From Streptomyces sp. JJ38 (GTDB lineage Bacteria; Actinomycetota; Actinomycetes; Streptomycetales; Streptomycetaceae): a DNA stretch of 64,000 nt. Numbering within the stretch: position 1 is the first letter of the stretch; the number at the start of each line of letters is the position of its first letter. Below are positions 12,559 through 24,041 of the stretch, in pieces. The DNA is taken from positions 62,001 through 126,000 of the forward strand of contig NZ_JABLSI010000003.1 of assembly GCF_019303475.1 (NCBI RefSeq), read 5' to 3'. The notes beneath the pieces were generated by a model that saw only the letters and a list, made by a program, of their open reading frames with translations, had not been told where the DNA came from and searched no databases. The position numbers and the translations under genes were made by a program.

Positions 12559-14378
12559 AGTGCCCCTTCCCGAATTTCGTGGCCGGGTTCGCGGTCGGCT
12601 TCGCGGGCTGCGGACCCGGACATCAGACGGCGGTACTCCACGCTGCGCGCGAACAGTTCGTCATGCGTGCCCACCTCGGTGACACGGCCCCCGGAGAGCA
12701 GCGCCACCCGGTCCGCCAGCAGCACGGTGGAGGGCCGGTGCGCGACCACCAGCGCCGTCGTCGTCGCCAGCACCTCGCGCAGCGCCGCCTCCACCTTCGC
12801 CTCCGTGTGCACGTCCAGCGCGGAGAGCGGGTCGTCCAGCACCAGGAACCGGGGCCGCCCGGCCACGGCCCTGGCCAGGGCGAGCCGCTGCCGCTGGCCG
12901 CCCGAGAGGCTCAGCCCCTGCTCGCCCACCTGGGTGTCCGCCCCCTCGGGCAGCGCGTCGACGAACTCGGCGGCCTGGGCCACGTGCAGTGCCCGCCACA
13001 GCTCCTCGTCGTCCGCGTCCGGCGCACCCATCGCCACGTTCTCCTTGACCGAGGCCGAGAAGAGCGTCGGCTCCTCGAAGGCGACAGCGACCAGCTCCCG
13101 CACCCGGTGGCGCGGCAGGGTGCCGACGTCGACGCCGTCCAGCGTGATCCGGCCCTCGGTGACCTCGTGCAGCCGGGGCACGAGCGCCGTCAGCGTCGTC
13201 TTCCCGCAGCCGGTCGCCCCCACCAGCGCCACCGTCTCGCCCGAGCGGACGTGCAGATCCACGCCGTCCAGGACGGGGGGTGTGGCCGGGTCGGCGTCGG
13301 GGTAGCGGAACCGCACGCCCGCGAACCGCATGCCGTCGCCGTGCTCGGGCTCCCGCTTCCCGGCGGGCTCGGCCGGGACCGGCTCGTCCATGACCTCGAA
13401 GAACCGGTCGGCCGCCGTCGCCGACTCATTGCTCATGGCCAGCAGGAAGCCCATCGCCTCCACCGGCCAGCGCAGCGCCAGCGCCGTCGACAGGAACGCC
13501 ACCAGCGTGCCCGCCGACAGCCCGCCGTCCGCCACCTGCACGGTGCCGAGTACCAGTGCGAGGCCGAGGGCCAGCTCCGGCAGGATGAGGATCAGCGCCC
13601 ACACCTGTGCCAGCAGGCGGGCTTTGTACATCTCCGTGCCCAGCAGTTGGTCCGACAGGGCGCGGAACGCCCGCGCCTGGCTGCGATGCCGTCCGAACCC
13701 CTTGATGATCCGGATGCCGAGCACCGCCTCCTCGACGACGGTGGTCAGGTCGCCGACCTGGTCCTGGGCCTGCCGGGACGCGCGCGAGTACTTCTGCTCG
13801 AACAGCCAGCACAGCCAGATCAGCGGCGGCACGGGGGCCAGCAGGATCAGCCCCAGCGTCCACTCCTGGGCCAGCAGAATCCCGCAGCCGACCAGGATCG
13901 TGACGCTGTTGACCAGCAGGAAGGTCAGCGGGAAGGCGAGGAACAGCCGCAGCAGGTTCAGGTCGGTCGTCCCCCGGGAGAGCAGCTGTCCGCTCGCCCA
14001 GCGGTCGTGGAACGACACCGGCAGCCGCTGGAGGTGGCCGTACAGGTCGGCGCGCATCGCGGCCTCGACCCCGGCCAGCGGCCGGGCCACCAGCCAGCGC
14101 CGGAGCCCGAAGAGCGCGGCCTCCGCCACCCCGACGCCGAGCAGCAGCGCGCCGCCCAGCCACACCCCGGCGGTGTCCCGGTCGGCCACCGGGCCGTCGA
14201 TGATCCACTTCAGGACGAGGGGGATGAGGAGCCCGGTGCACGACGCGACGATCGCCACGACGGCCGCCGTCCCCAGCCGCGCTCTCACCGGCCGGACGTA
14301 CGGCCACAGTCGTAGCAGCGACCGCACCACCGACCGCTTGCCCGCGTCGGCCCCCGAAACGTCTCCCACGGCAGTCAT
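12555..14378 (-). CDS. ABC exporter subunit with degenerate Walker B (heterodimer partner)
   Basis: Second half-transporter, 607 residues, first gene of the two-gene operon. An exporter-type membrane domain (about residues 30-310) is followed by an NBD with Walker A GATGCGKTT, canonical signature LSGGQRQRL and Walker B FLVLDDPLSALD. The catalytic Glu after the Walker B Asp is replaced by Asp. The partner has the Glu but a weakened signature. The two changes fall in one composite ATP site, as in heterodimeric exporters with one degenerate and one active site. It sits between glgP and glgX without an obvious functional link to glycogen. The substrate is unknown. Confidence 0.93.
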   Translation of the reverse strand: MTAVGDVSGADAGKRSVVRSLLRLWPYVRPVRARLGTAAVVAIVASCTGLLIPLVLKWIIDGPVADRDTAGVWLGGALLLGVGVAEAALFGLRRWLVARPLAGVEAAMRADLYGHLQRLPVSFHDRWASGQLLSRGTTDLNLLRLFLAFPLTFLLVNSVTILVGCGILLAQEWTLGLILLAPVPPLIWLCWLFEQKYSRASRQAQDQVGDLTTVVEEAVLGIRIIKGFGRHRSQARAFRALSDQLLGTEMYKARLLAQVWALILILPELALGLALVLGTVQVADGGLSAGTLVAFLSTALALRWPVEAMGFLLAMSNESATAADRFFEVMDEPVPAEPAGKREPEHGDGMRFAGVRFRYPDADPATPPVLDGVDLHVRSGETVALVGATGCGKTTLTALVPRLHEVTEGRITLDGVDVGTLPRHRVRELVAVAFEEPTLFSASVKENVAMGAPDADDEELWRALHVAQAAEFVDALPEGADTQVGEQGLSLSGGQRQRLALARAVAGRPRFLVLDDPLSALDVHTEAKVEAALREVLATTTALVVAHRPSTVLLADRVALLSGGRVTEVGTHDELFARSVEYRRLMSGSAAREADREPGHEIREGAL

Positions 14379-14579
14379 AAGGACCGAGCGTACGGATGAG
14401 TCATGACAGGCGCATCGGCATTTTCGCCCACGTGGAGCCCTCCTGGCGCCCTAGTCCCGGGATGGCGGGGCCCTGCCTCCCGGGAGCAGCCCGGTGCCGT
14501 GGCGACGAACGCCGGTCATGTACCGGACGGATGGACGGGGCCGCTCTCCCGCTGCGCTGCGCGGCGGTGAGGTGAATCC

Positions 14580-16862
<2,283 letters not shown>

Positions 16863-17119
16863 CGGCTCGCCTCCCCCGCGGCGGGTGGTCTCCGGGCGAT
16901 TCTTCCCGCCCGGAGGACTTCGCTCACCCCGGGCGGCGTGCGATTGCGCCGAACGGATCGCGAGGTTTACAGGACTGCGGGGATTCTGCGACGGAACGGT
17001 GACAGACCGCGTGGGGTCGCCGTGATCTTCGTGAGATTCACTCGGTGACGTGCTCGCGCGGTGAAGCGCGGCAGGCCGTGAGGGGCGGTCGGGGAGCGAA
17101 TGCACACCGGAGGGTCTAG

Positions 17120-18334
17120 GTGCGGGGCATAGGGATACGCAGAAGCCGTGGGGGGCGCGGGCTGGTCGCCGTCCTGCTGGGGCTGACGCTGCTGGCGACC
17201 GGCTGCGGCGAGGACGAGCCGAAGAGCGGCCCGGAGAAGCCGGGCAAGTCGACCGAGGTGCCGGACGGCCCCTCGACGGCGACGGTGGCCATCGCGCCCG
17301 AGCACGGCGCCGACGGCGTCGCGACGACGGGCGCGCTGAAGGTGACGGCGAAGGGCGGACGGCTCGTCGACGTCACCGTCCAGAACTCCGAGGGCAGCGC
17401 GGTCGAGGGGGAGATCACCGAGGACGGCTCCGGCTGGCGGCCCGACCACGCGCTCGCGACCGGCACGGAATACCACGTCGAGGCGGTGGCCGAGGACCAG
17501 CACGGCCGCAAGGCGGCGAAGAACGCCACGTTCACCACCGTCGTCGCGGGGGACACCTTCGTCGGCTACTTCACCCCCGAGGACGGCACCACCGTCGGCG
17601 TCGGCATGCCCGTGTCGCTGCGGTTCAGCCGTCCCATCGAGGACAAGGAGGCCGTCCAGGGAGGCGTCGAGGTCACCGCGGACCCGGGCGTGGAGGTCCG
17701 CGGCCACTGGTTCGGCAACCAGCGGCTGGACTTCCGGCCGAAGGAGTACTGGAAGCCCGGCACGGAGGTGACGTTGAGCCTCAGGCTGAACGGCGTCGAG
17801 GCCGCCGACGGCGTCTACGGCGTGCAGCACAAGGACGTGAAGTTCACGATCGGCCGCTCCATGGTCTCCACGGTGGACGCGGAGAAGAAGACGATGACCG
17901 TGAAGCGGGACGGCAAGGTCGTCAGGACGATCCCGATCACCGCGGGCGAGCCGGCCACGCCCACCTGGAACGGGCAGATGGTCATCAGCGAGAAGCACAA
18001 GGTGACCCGGATGAACGGCGACACCGTCGACTTCGAGGGTGAGTACGACATCAAGGACGTGCCGCACGCCATGCGGCTGTCCACCTCGGGCACGTTCATC
18101 CACGGCAACTACTGGGCGGGCGAGCCCACGTTCGGCTCCGTCAACACCAGCCACGGCTGCGTGGGCCTCTTCGACCGCCGCGGCGGCGCCGACACCTCCA
18201 CGGCCGGCTCCTGGTTCTACAAGAACTCCATCGTCGGGGACGTCGTGGTCGTGAAGAACAGCAAGGAGAAGACGATCGCCCCGGACAACGGCCTCAACGG
18301 CTGGAACCTGGACTGGAGCACGTGGGGCCGGTAG
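17120..18334 (+). CDS. L,D-transpeptidase lipoprotein (Ig-like + YkuD)
   Basis: Cell-wall enzyme forming 3-3 peptidoglycan cross-links outside the membrane. GTG start with GGAGG 7 bases upstream. Arg-rich n-region, hydrophobic h-region and lipobox LLATGC (Cys about residue 28) mark a lipoprotein signal. Two Ig-like domains (about 45-130 and 135-250) are followed by a YkuD domain with HGNYW and the catalytic SHGCVGL motif (Cys in SHGC), then a Trp-rich C-terminal tail (NGWNLDWSTWG). The architecture and 404-residue length match mycobacterial LdtMt2-type and Streptomyces Ldt proteins. It diverges from glgX across about 257 bases. Confidence 0.94.
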   Translation: MRGIGIRRSRGGRGLVAVLLGLTLLATGCGEDEPKSGPEKPGKSTEVPDGPSTATVAIAPEHGADGVATTGALKVTAKGGRLVDVTVQNSEGSAVEGEITEDGSGWRPDHALATGTEYHVEAVAEDQHGRKAAKNATFTTVVAGDTFVGYFTPEDGTTVGVGMPVSLRFSRPIEDKEAVQGGVEVTADPGVEVRGHWFGNQRLDFRPKEYWKPGTEVTLSLRLNGVEAADGVYGVQHKDVKFTIGRSMVSTVDAEKKTMTVKRDGKVVRTIPITAGEPATPTWNGQMVISEKHKVTRMNGDTVDFEGEYDIKDVPHAMRLSTSGTFIHGNYWAGEPTFGSVNTSHGCVGLFDRRGGADTSTAGSWFYKNSIVGDVVVVKNSKEKTIAPDNGLNGWNLDWSTWGR

Positions 18335-18417
18335 TCCCCGTCGTCCGGTGGCGGGCGTAGGCGGGCTCACAGCGGGCGGCGGGGGACACCCGGGTTAACG
18401 GGCGTTACCCTGCCGCC

Positions 18418-19185
18418 ATGACTGTGAATCTCGAAGTCGCCGACGGCGTCGGCACCATCCGCCTCGACCGGCCGCCGATGAACGCCCTCGACATCGCCAC
18501 CCAGGACCGGCTGGGTGAGCTGGCCGCGGAGGCCACGCGGCGCGACGACGTGCGCGCCGTGGTGCTCTACGGCGGCGAGAAGGTGTTCGCGGCCGGCGCG
18601 GACATCAAGGAGATGCGCGACATGGACCACGCGGCCATGATCGCGCGATCCCGTGGCCTCCAGGACGCCTTCACCGCCGTCGCCCGCATCCCCAAGCCCG
18701 TCGTCGCCGCCGTCACCGGCTACGCCCTGGGCGGTGGCTGCGAGCTGGCGCTGTGCGCCGACATCCGGATCGCCGGCGACAACGCCAAGCTGGGCCAGCC
18801 GGAGATCCTGCTCGGCCTCATCCCCGGCGCGGGCGGCACCCAGCGGCTGTCCCGGCTGGTCGGCCCGTCCAAGGCCAAGGACCTCATCTTCACCGGCCGT
18901 CAGGTCAGGGCCGACGAGGCGCTCGCCATGGGGCTCGTCGACCGGGTGGTCCCGGCCGCCGAGGTCTACCAGGAGGCGCACGCCTGGGCCGCGAAGCTCG
19001 CCCAGGGCCCGGCGATCGCCCTCCGGGCCGCCAAGGAGTCCGTGGACTTCGGTCTGGAGGCCGACATCGACACCGGTCTGGCCATCGAACGCAACTGGTT
19101 CGCCGGGCTGTTCGCCACGGAGGACCGCGAGACCGGGATGCGCAGCTTCGTCGAGGACGGCCCGGGCAAGGCCAAGTTCCGCTGA
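18418..19185 (+). CDS. Enoyl-CoA hydratase/isomerase family protein
   Basis: Crotonase-fold enzyme of 255 residues, likely acting in beta-oxidation or a related acyl-CoA pathway. Both oxyanion-hole segments are visible (AAGADIKEM and GYALGGGCELA), and both catalytic Glu positions of true hydratases are kept (GGGCELALCAD and QPEILLG before IPGAGGTQRL). So hydratase activity is plausible, although short-chain members vary in substrate. It stands alone between the L,D-transpeptidase and an ATPase-domain protein, so context does not identify the pathway. Confidence 0.92.
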   Translation: MTVNLEVADGVGTIRLDRPPMNALDIATQDRLGELAAEATRRDDVRAVVLYGGEKVFAAGADIKEMRDMDHAAMIARSRGLQDAFTAVARIPKPVVAAVTGYALGGGCELALCADIRIAGDNAKLGQPEILLGLIPGAGGTQRLSRLVGPSKAKDLIFTGRQVRADEALAMGLVDRVVPAAEVYQEAHAWAAKLAQGPAIALRAAKESVDFGLEADIDTGLAIERNWFAGLFATEDRETGMRSFVEDGPGKAKFR

Positions 19186-19654
19186 GCCGCCGGGCGTCGC
19201 CCGTCCGCGTCTGCGCCGGGCGTCGCTCGCCCATGTCCGCCGGACGCCGGTGCGTCCGCCAGAGCCCGGCTCCCCGCACGCCGCGGGGGGCCGGGCCCCC
19301 GCCGCCCCCGGAGGGCGGAGCGGTGAGCGGCGGGCAGCGGGAGACGGCCGAGGCTACCGGCGCTACGACGAGCGCACGGTGACCCAGCTCGGGGACGGCG
19401 TCGAACTCCCGCGCGACTCCGGGCACCAAGGTACGCCGGGGCGCGGAACGCCTCGGACTCTCCCAGGACCCGCGCAGGCTGGCGGGCCTGGTGGCCGACG
19501 AGGACGTCGCACGCTTCGCGGCGGCTCTCGTGCGCGCCGCGCTGGACGCGTCGGTCGTCGACGACGTGCGCCGGCAGCGACTCCTGCGCCTCGGGTGGTT
19601 GCGGATTCCACCGAGTCGGCCACGCGGAGCGCCGATCGCCGTCATGATGGGGCC
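19186..19654. other. 470-base stretch without a clear gene
   Basis: GC-rich, with imperfect repeats of CCGGGCGTCGCYCG near 19190-19260 and a G/C hairpin near 19280-19320. A short open frame at about 19410-19706 reads KVRRGAERLGLSQDPRRLAGL and looks protein-like, but it has no good start or ribosome-binding site. It may be a decayed or very small gene. Confidence 0.35.
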
Positions 19655-20131
19655 ATGGCGGGACTGGAGGAGAGGGCGGCCCCGTGTGTGGAGCCTGCCG
19701 TCGTGAGTGCGGATCAGGCCAACGCGCTGGAACTGCTGGGTGATCCGACCGAGGACGAGGTGGCCTTCCGTAACCGGCCGGAGTCGGCCTGGCTGGCCCG
19801 CCGACTGGCGGCCTCCGTGCTGCAGGGCCGGTGGCGGCTCTCCGCGTCCGTGACCGACGACGCGGTGCTGCTCGTGTCCGAGCTGGTCGGGAACGCCGTG
19901 CGGCACACCGGGGCGGAGCACTTCACCCTGCGGATGTACCGTCGGCGCGGCTGGATCCGGGTGGAGGTCCGCGATCCCTCGCGCGGGCTGCCCTGTCTGC
20001 TGCCGGTGCGCGACCTGGACATCAGCGGGCGCGGGCTGACCCACGTGCAGCGCCGCTCCCAGCGCTGGGGGGTGGACCTGCTGCCGCGTGGCAAGACCAC
20101 CTGGTTCGAGATCCGCACCGCCGACCGTTGA
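19655..20131 (+). CDS. ATP-binding protein (HATPase_c, anti-sigma/RsbW-like)
   Basis: About 158 residues with a GHKL ATPase domain of the type found in Streptomyces serine-kinase anti-sigma factors: SELVGNAVRHT (N-box), VEVRDPSRGLP (G1-like) and GRGLTHVQRRSQRWGV (G2). No histidine-kinase dimerisation domain or membrane segment is present, so it is a soluble regulator acting on an unseen partner. The start is uncertain: ATG 19655 gives the longest sensible protein, and GTG 19694/19697 would trim 13-14 residues. No partner sigma or anti-anti-sigma gene is adjacent. Confidence 0.85.
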   Translation: MAGLEERAAPCVEPAVVSADQANALELLGDPTEDEVAFRNRPESAWLARRLAASVLQGRWRLSASVTDDAVLLVSELVGNAVRHTGAEHFTLRMYRRRGWIRVEVRDPSRGLPCLLPVRDLDISGRGLTHVQRRSQRWGVDLLPRGKTTWFEIRTADR

Positions 20132-20177
20132 CGCACCCCTGCCGCCCGCCGCGCCGTTCGGCGGTGACAATGGGCCG

Positions 20178-21089
20178 GTGATCTACGACGAGTTGCTCGC
20201 CCGGGCCCGGGACGCCGCGCTGCCGGTGCTGGGGCAGGGTGCCCCGGCCGACTACATTCCCGCACTCGCCTGCGCCGACCCGCGCGACTTCGGCATGGCC
20301 CTGGCCACGGTGGACGGTGAGGTCCACGGCGTGGGGGAGTGGCGCAAGCCGTTCTCGGTGCAGAGCGTGTCCAAGCTGTTCGTCCTCGCCCTCGCCCTCG
20401 CCCACGGCGGCACCGCGCTGTGGCGGCGGGTGGGGCGCGAGCCGTCGGGGAACCCGTTCAACTCGCTCATCCAGCTGGAGAGCGAGCACGGCGTGCCGCG
20501 CAACCCGTTCATCAACGCGGGCGCCCTCGTCGTCACCGACGCGCTGCTGAGTCTGACCGGGGACGCCGGCGGGGCGGTGGTCGACCTGCTGCGGGCCGAG
20601 TCCGGCAACCCGGACCTCGCGGTGGACCCGTCGGTGGCCGCCTCCGAGGCCGCGCACGGGAGCCGCAACGCCGCCCTGGCGCACTTCATGGCCTCGTTCG
20701 GCAATCTGCACAACCCGGTGGACGAGGTGCTCTCGCACTACTTCGCACACTGCTCGATCGCCGCGGACTGCCGGGACCTGGCCCTGGCGGGCGGCTTCCT
20801 GGCCCGCCACGGGGTGCGGGCCGACGGCACCCGGCTGCTCAGCCGGAGCGACGCGAAGCGGATCAACGCCGTCCTGCTGACCTGTGGCACCTATGACGCC
20901 GCCGGGGACTTCGCCTACCGCGTCGGGCTGCCGGGCAAGAGCGGCGTGGGCGGCGGCATCCTCGCCGTCGTACCCGGACGTGGAGCGGTGTGCGCGTGGA
21001 GCCCGGGGCTGGACGCGGTGGGGAACTCGGTGGGGGCGATGGCCGCCCTGGAGGACTTCACCACCCGTTCCGACTGGTCGGTCTTCTGA
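20178..21089 (+). CDS. glsA: Glutaminase
   Basis: Beta-lactamase-fold glutaminase converting L-glutamine to glutamate and ammonia in the cytoplasm. GTG at 20178 gives 303 residues, the usual length (E. coli enzymes are about 308-310). Visible motifs include the serine nucleophile region FSVQSVSKLF (S-x-x-K), NPFINAGALV, the LHNPVDEVL segment and the GLPGKSGVGGGI loop. The frame is open upstream to 20088, but that part overlaps the ATPase gene and does not look like glutaminase. Stand-alone gene. Confidence 0.95.
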   Translation: MIYDELLARARDAALPVLGQGAPADYIPALACADPRDFGMALATVDGEVHGVGEWRKPFSVQSVSKLFVLALALAHGGTALWRRVGREPSGNPFNSLIQLESEHGVPRNPFINAGALVVTDALLSLTGDAGGAVVDLLRAESGNPDLAVDPSVAASEAAHGSRNAALAHFMASFGNLHNPVDEVLSHYFAHCSIAADCRDLALAGGFLARHGVRADGTRLLSRSDAKRINAVLLTCGTYDAAGDFAYRVGLPGKSGVGGGILAVVPGRGAVCAWSPGLDAVGNSVGAMAALEDFTTRSDWSVF

Positions 21090-21116
21090 AACGGCCTCTC
21101 CTGGGCGCCCCACCGC

Positions 21117-21431
21117 TCAGCGGTGGTAGCGGCGGCGGTCGGTCATGGCGCGGCGGCGCCGGTCGTTGCACAGCAGGCACTTGCCCCAGCCCGGCGGAAG
21201 CGGATCCTCCTTGTCCCCGTACAGCGGGTCGACCGCGCCCATCGGGTGCTCCCGGCAGCCCGTCGTGCCGCCGTGGGCGCCCTGCAGCGCGCGCACGGCG
21301 CCGAGCGCGCGCTGCAGGGCGTCCGCCACCTCGTCGAGCTGGTCGGCGGGCGGCTGCGCTTCCAGGTTGAACACGATGTCGCCCGCGGTGCTCAGCGCGT
21401 TCTGCAGCTCCCGTACCTCTGAGTGGCTCAT
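21117..21431 (-). CDS. Small conserved hypothetical protein with Cys/His cluster
   Basis: 104 residues beginning MSHSEVRELQN. The first 60 residues form a predicted helical, Ala/Leu-rich region. The second half has CREHP and CLLCND separated by about 30 residues, possibly binding a metal. It ends with a very basic tail (DRRRRAMTDRRRYHR), which suggests nucleic-acid binding. The longer open frame up to 22226 is a shadow of the lipid-kinase gene. I do not recognise a function. It is convergent with glutaminase and 11 bases from the lipid kinase gene on the same strand. Confidence 0.7.
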   Translation of the reverse strand: MSHSEVRELQNALSTAGDIVFNLEAQPPADQLDEVADALQRALGAVRALQGAHGGTTGCREHPMGAVDPLYGDKEDPLPPGWGKCLLCNDRRRRAMTDRRRYHR

Positions 21432-21442
21432 ATCAGTGGAGG

Positions 21443-22411
21443 CTAGCGGCCCGCACCGACATCCCGTCCCGCGCCCGTGGCGGACGCGGGCACGATGACG
21501 TCGACGGCGCCGGGTACCGCCTCCACGCGCACCGGCAGCCGCGCGAGCGGCTCGCCGTCGGCCGTGGCGAGCATGTCGGCCGTCTCCAGCGTGAGACCGC
21601 GGGTGTGGAAGGTGCGCACGTCCGGCCGCTCGACGTGGCCGCCGCTCTGCATCAGCGGGAAGTAGCGCACGAGCTTGGCGCGGCTCAGGGCGGGGACGAC
21701 CGTGACGGACAGCCGTCCGTCGTCCGGTACGGCGTGCGGGCAGATCGGCATGCCCCCGCCGTACGTCGTCGTGTTGCCCACGGCGATCAGCGTGGCCTCC
21801 ACCTCCTCGCGCCGGCCGTCCAGCTCCAGGACGAAGGGGCGGGGCCGCAGGACGCCCAGTTCGGCGAGGATGGCCAGCCGGTAGCGGGCCTGGCCGCGCG
21901 GCCAGCGCATGCGGTTGGCGCGCTCCAGCACCAGCGAGTCGAAGCCGCTGGTCATCACGGTGCCGAACCAGTGGCCCGGGCCCTCCGCGCCGCCGGGCCC
22001 GGTGACGCGGCCCAGGTCGATCGTGCGGCGGACACCGCCGAGCAGGGCCTCGGCCGCGGCGAGCGGGTCCCCCCGGGGTATGCCGAGGACGCGGGCGAAG
22101 TCGTTGCCGGTGCCGGCGGGCAGCACGGCCAGGGCGGTGCGCGTGCCCGCCACCTCCTGGAGGGCGAGGTGGACCATGCCGTCCCCGCCGGCGACGGCCA
22201 GCACGTCGTCCCCGGCCTCGACGCACGCTCTGGCCTTGGCCCGGGCCTCCTTGGCGTTCCGTCCGGCGACGACGTCGACCTCGACCCCGGCGCTCAGGAC
22301 CCGGCGGCCCGCCGCCGCGGCGATCTGCTCGCCCGTGCGCCCGCCGGAGGCCGGGTTGACCAGGACCGTGACCCGTCGCGGGACGCGCCCGCCGGGCCCG
22401 GGGGCGCTCAC
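21443..22411 (-). CDS. Diacylglycerol kinase-like lipid kinase (DAGKc family)
   Basis: 322 residues from a GTG start that overlaps the stop of the flavoenzyme gene (GTGA). N-terminal DAGKc catalytic domain: VNPASGG, AGGDGMVHLALQEV (the GGDGT-type nucleotide motif with Met for Thr) and LPAGTGNDFARVLGIP. The C-terminal lobe has VGNTTTYGGGMPICP. This YegS/DgkB-like group phosphorylates diacylglycerol or sphingoid lipids. Downstream of an AGPS-like oxidase and near glpD, it fits a glycerolipid theme, but the substrate is inferred only. Confidence 0.9.
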   Translation of the reverse strand: MSAPGPGGRVPRRVTVLVNPASGGRTGEQIAAAAGRRVLSAGVEVDVVAGRNAKEARAKARACVEAGDDVLAVAGGDGMVHLALQEVAGTRTALAVLPAGTGNDFARVLGIPRGDPLAAAEALLGGVRRTIDLGRVTGPGGAEGPGHWFGTVMTSGFDSLVLERANRMRWPRGQARYRLAILAELGVLRPRPFVLELDGRREEVEATLIAVGNTTTYGGGMPICPHAVPDDGRLSVTVVPALSRAKLVRYFPLMQSGGHVERPDVRTFHTRGLTLETADMLATADGEPLARLPVRVEAVPGAVDVIVPASATGAGRDVGAGR

Positions 22412-24024
22412 GGCCGCTCCGGGATCAGCTTGCCGGGGTTGAGGATGCCCGTCGGGTCCAGGACGCCCTTCACGGCTCGCAGCACCTCCAGTCCGAGTCC
22501 GCCGATCTCGGCCTCCATCCACGGCAGGTGGTCGGCGCCGACGGCATGGTGGTGGCTGATGGTAGCGCCGCAGGCGGCGATCGCGTCCCCCGCCGAGCGC
22601 TTGGCCCGCAGCCACCGGGCCAGCGGGTCGTCTCCGGCCGCCGCGACGACGGTGAAGTACAGCGAGGCGCCCTCGGGGTAGACGTGCGAGATGTGGCAGT
22701 TGACGACGGGCGGCTTGCCGTCGGTGGTGAGCGTGCCGGTGAGGGCCTCGGTGACGGCCTGCCGCAGCTTCGGCAGGTTGGACCAGGTGGTGGCTGTCTC
22801 CAGGGTCTCGGCCAGGACGCCCGCCCCCAGCAGGGCGTCGCGCAGGTAGGGGCCCGAGTAGCGGCTGTGCCGCCAGTGCGCGACGGGCTCGGTGCCCAGC
22901 TCGGTGCCGCCTGCGGCCCGCAGGGTGGCGGCGGTCAGCTCCCGCAGGGCGGCCACCTGACCGGCCTCCCCCTCGTGGGCGATCACGGCGAGACAGCCGG
23001 GCACGGCCTCCTCGCCGGAGAGCGCGGAGTTGACGAACGTCTCCGTCTCGTCGGACAGCCGCACGAGCGTGGGCCGCACGCCGCTCTGGGCCACGGCCCG
23101 CAGGGCCGCGGTGCCGGTGGCGAAGTCGGGGAAGGACCAGGCCTCGTCGAGCTGTTCCGCGGGGCGGGGGCGCACGCGGAGCGTCACCTCGGTGATGACG
23201 CCGAGGGTGCCCTCCGAACCGAGGAGGAGCTGGCGCAGGTCGGGGCCCGCGGCGCTGCCGGGGGAGCGGCCCAGGTCGAGGGTGCCGCTGGGGGTGGCCA
23301 CCCGCAGGCTGAGCACCATGGCCTCGAAGCGGCCGTACCCGGCCGAGGACTGGCCGGAGGAGCGCGTGGCGGCGTAGCCGCCGATGGTGGCGTACTCGTA
23401 GCTCTGCGGCTGGTGGCCGAGGGTCAGGCCGTGCGCGGCGAGCAGCTCCTCGGCCCGCGGGGTGCGCAGGCCCGCCTGGAGGGTCGCGGTGCGGGCGACG
23501 TCGTCCACGTCCACGAGCCGGTCCAGGCGGCGCAGGTCGAGCGCGACGAGTGCGCCGAACCGCCCGCGCAGGGGCTCCACGCCGCCGACGACGCTGGTGC
23601 CGCCGCCGAAGGGCACGACGGCGACGGCGTGCTCGGCGCAGGCCCGCAGTACGGCCTCGACCTCGGCGTGGTCGGCGGGGAGCAGGACGGCGTCGGGCGC
23701 GGCCTCGACGTCACCGGCCCGGCGGCGCAGCAGGTCGGGCGTGCTCTTGCCGCCGGTGTGCAGCACGCGGGCGCCGTCGTCGGTGCGGACGTGCTCGGCG
23801 CCGAGCACGGACTCCAGCGCGGTGCGGGCGGCGTCGGGCAGTGCGCAGGGCGGGAGGACGAGCTCCTCCGCCTCGACGCCCGGGCTCGGGCGCAGGGGGG
23901 CGCCGAGCACCTCGCCGACGAGTCCGCGCACGGACTCGGGCAGGGAGGTGGCCTGCGCGGGATCGCCCCAGGCGTTCCATGACATGTCGGTGTTCGCGCC
24001 GACGCGGTGAGTGGGTTCCGTCAT
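22408..24024 (-). CDS. FAD-binding oxidoreductase, alkyl-DHAP synthase-like
   Basis: 538 residues of the PCMH/VAO flavoprotein family. FAD-binding segment: VVPFGGGTSVVGGVEP, HQPQSYEYATIGGYAATRSSGQSSAGYGRFE, and LLLGSEGTLGVITEVTLRV. The C-terminal cap has HISHVYPEGASLYFT and ISHHHAVGADH. The latter resembles the His-rich active-site loop of alkyldihydroxyacetonephosphate synthase, though bacterial homologues are usually annotated only as FAD-linked oxidases. It heads an operon with the lipid kinase and diverges from tetR across only 17 bases, so the regulator probably controls both. Confidence 0.9.
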   Translation of the reverse strand: MTEPTHRVGANTDMSWNAWGDPAQATSLPESVRGLVGEVLGAPLRPSPGVEAEELVLPPCALPDAARTALESVLGAEHVRTDDGARVLHTGGKSTPDLLRRRAGDVEAAPDAVLLPADHAEVEAVLRACAEHAVAVVPFGGGTSVVGGVEPLRGRFGALVALDLRRLDRLVDVDDVARTATLQAGLRTPRAEELLAAHGLTLGHQPQSYEYATIGGYAATRSSGQSSAGYGRFEAMVLSLRVATPSGTLDLGRSPGSAAGPDLRQLLLGSEGTLGVITEVTLRVRPRPAEQLDEAWSFPDFATGTAALRAVAQSGVRPTLVRLSDETETFVNSALSGEEAVPGCLAVIAHEGEAGQVAALRELTAATLRAAGGTELGTEPVAHWRHSRYSGPYLRDALLGAGVLAETLETATTWSNLPKLRQAVTEALTGTLTTDGKPPVVNCHISHVYPEGASLYFTVVAAAGDDPLARWLRAKRSAGDAIAACGATISHHHAVGADHLPWMEAEIGGLGLEVLRAVKGVLDPTGILNPGKLIPERP

Positions 24025-24041
24025 GCGTTACAGTGTTGCAC
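24025..24041. promoter_or_regulatory. Compact divergent promoter/operator between flavoenzyme gene and tetR
   Basis: Only 17 bases separate the two start codons, so at least one transcript is likely leaderless and the promoters must extend into the genes. GTTAC at 24027-24031 and GTAAC at about 24055-24059 form an imperfect inverted repeat around the tetR start, a candidate operator. Confidence 0.4.

Noticed and set aside
16863..17105. N-terminal extension of glgX
   Set aside because: No family resemblance, and a near-ideal ribosome-binding site precedes the ATG at 16862.
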